Positions 55,961 through 64,000 of a DNA stretch of 64,000 nt are shown here, one piece after another. The notes under the pieces are model-generated. The model was not told where the DNA came from and ran no database searches. It was given only the letters and a program-made list of their open reading frames with translations. The stretch covers positions 7,011,082 to 7,075,081 of the forward strand of contig NC_087198.1 in assembly GCF_035594125.1 (NCBI RefSeq). The letters run 5' to 3'. Position numbers and translations under genes: made by a program. The stretch is from Scylla paramamosain (Eukaryota > Arthropoda > Malacostraca > Decapoda > Portunidae). Each line of letters starts with the position of its first letter. Position 1 is the first letter of the stretch.

Positions 55961-57335
55961 CACTGAGGCGCCATTCCCTGAATTTAGCAGTCAAAAAAAG
56001 GTTATCCAAAAGAGGGTGAAGTGTAATGAGTAAATGTGAATAATTATGAGTGGATGAATAACTGAACGTATCACTGAGTGCCAGTGAATATGAAGCGAGG
56101 ATATCTGAGAAAAAAAAAAAAAAAACATAGTGATTTTGATGTATCTTTTGAAAACCGATTGGACACGGACAGGACACTGACAGGCTGGAAATGTGTGTGA
56201 ATTACTGGAATTGTGTGGTGGTGGATCGTGTAAGCTTACTGCGGGTAAAAAAAAAAAAAAAAGAGGAGCCGTTTATTGCGGTGACAGAGAGTGGAGTGTT
56301 GCGTGGGTGAGCAATGAATGTAGAAGTGAATGTTGAGGTGAGTGAGTGAAGTGAAAGGTGATCTCTCTCTGCACTCGAGGGTTTTAATATTAATCTGGAT
56401 TTAGTTGAGTGAGTTGCCGCTCGTTGTCAAAGTTATAGGGACATGGAATTGGGTGTGTTTTTGTTAATGAAAGTAATGTATTACTATTTTTCACGTAAGA
56501 GGAACACTGGCGTAGGGCAACAAGAGGAGGGAAAAATGGAATCACTCTTGAACTATATATATTTAAAATGCATTACGGTTTTCAAGGTATGAATATTAAG
56601 CTATGTATATTTTAATGTATTACTATTTTAAAATGTGCATTGAAAGCTTCTCTTCATTGTAAGGAGAAGAAAGTGAAGGATTAACTGCCATTTTGTTGAT
56701 TTGAAGGTTATTCTACAAAATTTATTATATATGGGAAAAAAAAATACATATAAGTGTTGCATCTGGAAGAGAAGTACTGGTGATGACAAATATACTGGCT
56801 CAAATTAATTTGTCGTGCAGTAATGAAAAAATGGAGGATTTTATTTATTTTTTTCTTCTATCCTCCTCTTATCTTCCTTGCTTCCTTTCAGTATATTTTC
56901 CTCATATTGACAAATATTTGTTATTCTAATACAGAGTTCAATTATCCACTTTTTTTTTAGTGGTATTTCCAGTCTTCTTAATTGTTCTCTTTGTCCTCCT
57001 CCTAGCAACCTCTTAACAGTGACCAAAATATCTCCTGCTGTTTGGTTTTCTTTTCTAATCCTCCTCCTCTTCCTACTCCTCCTCCTCCTCCTCCTCCTCC
57101 TCTTGGTCTGAGTCCGTTCCCTGGTGCTGCACACAGATCACAGACACGGCAGTGGTGATGCTTCTGGCGGTGGTGGTGATGGCAATGGCGCCAGTCTGCA
57201 GGTGATGGTTATGGTGGCGGCGGTGGTGGTGGTGGTGGCGGTGGCGGTGGCGGTGGTGATGGTGGTTAATAAATTCGCTTGGTAATGAAGGGAGTTTGTA
57301 ATGGTGAAGTTGGCAGTGATAGATACCGAAAACAT

Positions 57336-57402
<67 letters not shown>

Positions 57403-57729
57403 CTCTTCATACATAGCGTGAAAAAAAATAAATAAATAAAGAAAACAAAAGCAGACGTAACTATTTGACTTACCTTTAATTTCCCAACCCACGTGACTCA
57501 TTGTTTTGTCCAAGCTTCTACCACCACCTCTTCATACCTTCCATATTTACCATTTACCTGCCCATCCCAAATGACTCGTTCCTGCATCTTGGCTGTACGT
57601 GATGCAACAGAGGGCGGAAGTAGTCACAGGGCGCAGCGTATCTAAGAGCAGAGGAGGGGAGAGGAAGGGGGAGGAGTTGATAGGAGGATAGAAGAGAGGA
57701 GCGGAGTGGCAATTTCACGCTCAAGTCAG

Positions 57730-57851
<122 letters not shown>

Positions 57852-57955
57852 AGCTGACATAAAGGAAATAAAGTGTGAAAAATAAAGAAGAAAATGGATA
57901 TGAAAGATGATTACGAAGAGAAAGAGAGAAGAGGAAGTTTATGTAAAAGTGATAC

Positions 57956-58040
<85 letters not shown>

Positions 58041-58174
58041 CAAGAGAGAAGCAAAAGCCAAGTATTAGCTTGTATCGCGGTAGAGGAGCAGGTGTTGTGT
58101 CATCGGTGATTCCCTCACGCAAACAACAACACACAGCGACAGAATTTTGACTGAAGAAACACAGAGAAAGAGAT

Positions 58175-58237
<63 letters not shown>

Positions 58238-58290
58238 TTGAATCTGTGCCACGTGTGTATCTTTTGTGTGTTTCCTTACAAAGACGAGAG

Positions 58291-58348
<58 letters not shown>

Positions 58349-58516
58349 AAAATGAAGATGAAGATGATGAGGAATAAGAGACTGCAAAGGGTGGAAGTGG
58401 AGGAGGAAAGAAGAGGAGGAGCAGGAGGAGGAGGAGGAGGAGGAGGAGGAGAAGGAGGAGCTCTACAGGAGATGAGACGGTGAGTTGAGCTGATTGCCTC
58501 TTACGTACATGCTAGT

Positions 58517-58604
<88 letters not shown>

Positions 58605-58684
58605 GGTGTGTGACATTTCGTTAGTTCTTGTTAGTTTCGGTAAAAGGATATGTCTTTTTGTCTCTGTCTCCTTGCTTGTCAGTT

Positions 58685-58730
<46 letters not shown>

Positions 58731-58840
58731 GGTGTGTGTTGCTCTTCTTGTTTCTCTTGTCTCTTGTCAGAAAGTGAACATAAATATCTGGAAAAGAAGG
58801 AAAGTATTTCACTCCTATTACACAAACACTTCCTCTCGGC

Positions 58841-58960
<120 letters not shown>

Positions 58961-59146
58961 CTTCTTCTTCTTTCTCTTTACTTTATTAATTTATCTCTAT
59001 GTCTATCTCTGTTTCTTCTTTTGATTTTCATTGCTTATTTTCTTTCCTTGTCTATCCTTCCCTCTTCCTTCTTTTTCTTTTTTTCTTTTACCCAGATACT
59101 TTATCTCCTTTGTTCCATCCTTTCTCCTTTATTCCTTTTCGATTTT

Positions 59147-59266
<120 letters not shown>

Positions 59267-59812
59267 TCGTATATATATATTTATTTATTTTCCTTTATCT
59301 TTCCTTCCTTTTTTTTTACTCTTGGTTTTCGGTTACCACGTTATTTTTACCTCCCTTTTTTTCTGGCTCTCTTTCTCTCTTCTTCCTTTCGATTTTGAAG
59401 CTTAATTAATTTTCATTATCTGTCCTCCTTTCCTCCTTCTCGCGATTTTCATTTGTTCTGTTCTTTTATCTCTTCTGTTTGTTCCTTCTCCCTTCTTTAT
59501 CTTGATTTATCTTCTTCCTCTATCCTTCTTTCTCCTTCCTTTGTGTAGATTTTCGTTTATTTATTATTTAATCTTCCTTCTCCATCTTTCTTCCTTCTTT
59601 TCTCTACGTTTTCCATTTATTCCATTACATTATCTTCCTTTGCCTCTCCTCCCTTCCCTCTTCCCTCTCTAGATTTTCTTTCCTCTTTCACCTTTCTCTT
59701 TCCTCCATCTTGGACTGTTACCTCTTCTTCTCTGTCTTTCCCTCTAATTTCTCTCTCTTCCCTGTTCTACATTTCATTCTGTTCATTTCCTGTTAGCACC
59801 TAGGACCCTCTT

Positions 59813-59917
<105 letters not shown>

Positions 59918-60842
59918 TATTTTGTCCCTATTACGTTTCTTCATCCTCCTCCATCCACCGTCTCACTTCCATCGTCGCTCATTTTTCTTTTCTTTATTTT
60001 TCTTTTCTTTTTCTTCTTTTTTTTCACGTTTTTCTTTCCTCCATTCACTGTGTCTATTTCTAGCCCTTCATTCTTGTCTTCTATCCTTCTTTTTGTTTTT
60101 CTTCTTTTCCCTCTTTCATATTTGTCTTTGCTATAATTTCCATATTCCAATTTTACCTTCCTTTCTTTCCTTTTTGTTCATCTTTATATCTTTTTTTTTT
60201 TTATCGTATTCTTCCTTCTCACTTTTCCTTTCACTTACTGCTCTTCTTTGTCCCTTCCACGTCTTACAACTTTCTGTCCTTCTTCCTCCTCCTCCTCCTC
60301 CCTCCTCCTCCTCTCCACTTTCTAGAACCCTCCACTTCTCCACTCCCGCCTCCCTTTCAACTCTTCCTCCTCCATTTGTCCCCCCTCCCTTTCTCTTCAC
60401 TTCCCCGAGTTTTTGTCGGGTAGTGGACGTGTTGGTGTTGTTATTGTCGTTTTTGATATGCTAAGTGATCCCTGACTGACTCTTTTTTCCTTGTGGTGCG
60501 TGGAAGAACACAACACTTCTCATTTTTTCTCTTTTTTTTTTTTTTTTTTCCTCTGTTACCTGGGAGTTGCTGGGTTACATTTCCTGACAATATTTTTTTG
60601 CTCTCATGCTTACTTACTTGTCTTGTCTCTTGTCTGCCGTTTGGTGTTCAGTGTTTTCTCTCATCCAGCGTCTCCTTTAATTTAGTCTGTACTAAGCAAA
60701 ACACTTCTTTTTACAAGTTTTATATGCTTTTTTTTTTTTTTGACCTCTTCATGTCTCTGATCAAAAAATACAGAGCAAAATGAAAACAACAAAATATCCT
60801 TCATTCTCGCTTTCATGAACTTTGAGAAGAAAAGGCACGTAA

Positions 60843-61095
60843 CAAAAAAAAAAAAAAATAAATAAATAGATAAATAAAAAATAAAAGCCAACTGAGATGC
60901 CATTCCCAGAAAAGTGTCCAAAGCAGTAGTCAAAAACTGAAGGATAAGTGTCTTGAAACCTCCCTCTTGAAGGAATTCGAGTCAGAGGAAGGTGGAAATA
61001 CAGAAGCAGGCAGGGAGTTCCAGAGTTTACCAGAGAAAGGGATGAATGACTAAGAATACTGGTTAACTCCCTGCATTAGAGAGGCGGACAGAATA
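60843..61095 (-). mobile_element. Jockey-like LINE 3' end, unit 4
   Basis: As in unit 2: the 3' tip is deleted and an A-rich run joins GCACGTAAC, so units 2 and 4 share one deletion event. Confidence 0.87.
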
Positions 61096-62154
61096 GGTTG
61101 GTCAGTTTAGTTAACTCCTTAGGTGTCTTGATGTTCCTCTGTTATATATAAGACGCAGAAAGATGAAAAAGCATAATTAGGAATATATTTATTAACCTGG
61201 AAAGTTGAAATGTTATCTTTGTTCCACCTGAAAAGTATCTTGTGATTGGTTCATATTGTTCACCTGAGTGGTTTAGAAATTCTGCCTTTTTCCAGTTTAT
61301 TAGTTACGATGTTCCTCGTGGTTCAACTTGTTCACCTGGGAAATTGAAATGCCATCTTTGTTCACCTGAGAAAATAGCTGGTAGCTTTTTCACATTGCTC
61401 ACCTTACCAATATGGAACTTTTGTTTTTCTCCAGTTCATTAATCGTTTTGTTTCTCGTGTTTATCTGAAAAAAAAAATAATCGATTACTTAAATATCTAG
61501 AAAGTTGAAATTCCACCTTTGTTCACGAGAAAAGCGCTCTATTTAAATTGGTCACCTAAGTAACATAGGAGTTGTCTTTCTTCAGTTCACAAGTCACCTT
61601 GTCTCTCGTGTCTGAGAACTGAATGAACAACCTGGAAAGTTGAAATGCCACCTTCCTTAACCAGAGGAAAATGCCCTGATCACATTGCACACCTGAGTGG
61701 CATGGAACTGCTGCCTTTCTCAACATTATTAGTTCTGCTGATTCGCGAGTTTACCTGCAAAGCTGAAATGGCGTCTTTGCTCACCTGATAACTCACAGGA
61801 TCTCTTACTTCCCTCCCTTTAGCAGTCCAGGTGGTTCTCGTCTTCACCTGAGCGGGAAGCGTGGGAATGGGTTTCTGTTTTTTTTTTTTTTTTTTTTTTT
61901 TTAGCAATGCAGGGTAAATTTCATAGTTGTAACAATAGTGTAGGAAACATTTTTTTTTTCCCATTTTTTTAATCGCCATACGTCATTCCCGCAGCGAGTT
62001 TTCTTATATTTTTTCTTTGGTAATGCCAGCGAAATGAATCTTAGTAATGAATCAGTAATGCAAGAAACAATGAATTCTTCCTCTATTTAATCGCTCTACC
62101 TTTTATTATTTTCCATAGTGAGTATAAATTCAAAGTTGGTTCCTGTGTTTAAGT

Positions 62155-62199
<45 letters not shown>

Positions 62200-62226
62200 C
62201 AGGCCTTAGTATAAGCAAGATATCTG

Positions 62227-62455
62227 GACCGCGGTAGCTCAGTCGGTAGCGTGTCTTGACTACAATGTAGGAAGTGTCGAGTTCGAATCCTGGTAACAGC
62301 TGGATTTTTTTTTGGAGACGATTGCTCGCTCCTAGGTTTACAAAGTCTTAAATAGATGCCGGTCAACTGTGATTGGTAACGTAAAGACGGTGGAAAAAGG
62401 AAACTGTCCATCCTACTCTATATGCCGAGGCCCAGGAAGGGTGACGCAACGAGTA
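62227..62455 (+). ncRNA. tRNA-derived SINE-like element, unit 4, decayed
   Basis: The A box is intact, but the B box reads AGTTCGAATCC and one T is inserted in the anticodon arm. Similarity to the other copies stops at GCAACGAGTA and an ATAATAGTAA stretch follows. That is either the array edge or the original SINE 3' end with its A-rich tail. Confidence 0.6.
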
Positions 62456-62683
62456 ATAATAGTAACATAATTTTATAGACCACAAAATACTTTTCTATCA
62501 TAAATTTTATAACAAATACCCACACATCCCCTTCCTGTTCATTAAGCATAAAGGAACCAATTAATAACTCTTTCAAAGGTGAAATGATAAGAAAACTGCT
62601 ATTATTTACACTGCTCCTGGTTGCAGTATTACAACTCCTTTGGTTACATATCATTACCCATAAAAATGATAAGCTGATCCAAG
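62456..62683. other. Right flank of the array, no gene recognised
   Basis: Unique AT-rich sequence between the array edge and the zinc-finger pseudogene. It resembles nothing else in the window. Confidence 0.55.
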
Positions 62684-63203
62684 TCATAAATGGTCATTTC
62701 TTGTACTGGACACCTCCAAATTTGGTGATAAGTCATCACAAAGGTCTGAATTTGATGAGTAGATCATTTCAGTTGGCAAGTCCTTAACTGTTTGACATCT
62801 TTGATGCCTACTTATGTGTGATTTAAATGTGGTTGTCTTTGAAAATATTTTGGAGCACTGATTAAAGGGGCACTGAATTCTGGTGCCATTATCAATGTGC
62901 TGTCTCAAATGCTTTGATAAATCCTTCATTCCATCACAAACTTGTTGGCACAACAGAGTTTTAATTTCAAATGGAGACAAGATCAACAATTTTTCAACAC
63001 TTTCTGACCTATATTCTTGATGGTCTCAGTATATATGAGCCTTTAGTCCTGTGTATGATGGAAAGCGTCTGTTTGCAACCCCATAATGGGCATTTGATAG
63101 CTCTTCTGTATTCATTTGAATGCAACAGGCAATCATTTACATAATTTTTCATTGACCTTGATACATGGTTACAGAAAGGACATGCAAACTCTGAATCTAT
63201 GAC
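62684..63203 (-). pseudogene. C2H2 zinc-finger gene remnant
   Basis: The minus strand encodes zinc-finger-like pieces in order: FACPFCNHVSRSM with a following His, CPLWGC then FPSYTGLKAHIY, a linker with MKDLSKHLRQH, and CPFNQCSKIFSKTTTFKSHI followed by SRH. The Cys and His spacing is that of C2H2 fingers, known for nucleic-acid binding. Two lesions break the frame: a frameshift near 63066-63072 after the second cysteine pair, and a TGA at 63026-63028 just before the last histidine of that finger. After that stop 114 codons remain open to 62684. I do not recognise the gene. It may come from a repeated or transposon-linked zinc-finger family. Confidence 0.65.
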
Positions 63204-64000
63204 ACAAAAGTATTTATTAAAAAAATTAGTAGTACTTAACGGTGCTTGCCCTTCAGGTATTCAGGGATTATTACAACACTTAAGAAACATACTTTTTTCC
63301 AAGAGATGCTAGGTGGACTCGTGGAGCAAACTGCTCTACATTTTCACTCATTCATCAGTCATCCTCTCACCCGTGCCCACCAGCCGGATGTAACAGGCTA
63401 CCACTTAACCTAGGTAACCAACCTAACAAACTAATGAAACTCACCACCATAACCAACCAAACCAAATTAGCCTGACCTAACTAACCTAATCTAACCAAAC
63501 CAGCATATATCTAACAAAGATATACAATCAAACTAAGCAAACTAAGAGTGCAGGTGAGGCCCCATTAGTTAATAATTTAGTTTGCTAATGACTTCATGCA
63601 TCAACATAATGTATATTAGATAGGTAAAAAAAAAAAAAAATGAGTATACATCATGCACAAATAAACACACTTAGTAATGACATGGCTTACAAGCTGAGGT
63701 TAAGCAACCATTGAATTGTCACTCACATGCGAAGGAGGAGACCAGGAATGCTGTTGGATGCAAGGCCCTTAGGCCTTAGGGTCTTAGGAGGTAGGGCTGC
63801 GCCCTTCGTGGTGTTTTTGATGAGGCCGTGTAGTTAAGCTTCAGCAATAGCGTCAACACAGCCTCTAGTGTCCCAGAAGTGCAGTAAGCAGGTAGTATCA
63901 GGCTTGATGGAGGTACAGGCCTGGGTCTCACACAGTACAGGATAAAGGTGTAGCTACTAGTGTGGAACTGGCGTTTGGCGCCTGGCGGGCAATTCCTATT
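63204..64000. other. Unique flank with telomere-like CCTAA/TTAGG clusters
   Basis: From about 63405 to 63530 the sequence is rich in CCTAA and near variants (AACCTAGG, AACCTAAC, GACCTAACTAACCTAATC). At about 63765-63800, TTAGG occurs three times within 30 bp. The arthropod telomere repeat is TTAGG, so these may be degenerate interstitial telomere-like sequence or chance. No gene was recognised in the remainder. Confidence 0.35.

Overview
Animal nuclear DNA, almost certainly from an arthropod and most plausibly a decapod crustacean such as a crab. The grounds are the extreme density of long (GA)n/(TC)n, (CA)n/(TG)n and (TA)n microsatellites, spliced PIF/Harbinger genes with GT..AG introns, several non-LTR retrotransposon families, and TTAGG/CCTAA-type sequence near the right end. 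The decapod assignment is inference; no host protein names a taxon. No confident host protein-coding gene was found. The recognisable genes all belong to mobile elements.

Layout. (1) 1-7235: microsatellites, minisatellites, a piggyBac-like MITE (4594-4795) and a diverged direct repeat pair (about 3455-3780 and 6965-7235). (2) 7235-11450, minus strand: an apparently intact non-LTR retrotransposon. It has a 5' leader carrying RFX-, CRE- and NRF1-type motifs, ORF1 (coiled coil plus RNA-binding domain), ORF2 (endonuclease, reverse transcriptase, CCHC) and a tetranucleotide 3' tail. (3) 11450-20115: microsatellite-rich spacer with two weak candidate exons on the minus strand and a decayed Jockey-like LINE. 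(4) 20115-22198: a PIF/Harbinger DNA transposon with its two proteins in convergent orientation. Its right end is missing where the array begins.

(5) 22199-62455: the main structure of the window, a direct tandem array of an 11.2-13.3 kb unit. It has three full units and a truncated fourth (starts 22199, 35460, 46728, 57896). Each unit carries kilobase pyrimidine-rich and purine-rich blocks, two old degenerate tandem repeats, a LINE 3' end and, beginning in a (TC)n tract, a tRNA-derived SINE. Units differ by insertions (a LINE fragment and a 749-bp Harbinger derivative, both only in unit 1), by deletions mostly ending in simple repeats, and by minisatellite copy number. Over the first few kb, units 1 and 3 share variants against units 2 and 4. 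This suggests duplication of a two-unit block or concatenation of two haplotypes during assembly. Other sites group the units differently, so the array is mosaic.

(6) 62456-64000: a broken C2H2 zinc-finger gene and unique sequence with clusters of telomere-like CCTAA/TTAGG motifs.

Functionally the window reads as repeat-dominated DNA. It holds one LINE that may still be competent, a DNA transposon family present as a truncated protein-coding copy and possibly as a non-autonomous derivative, and a large recent segmental tandem duplication.
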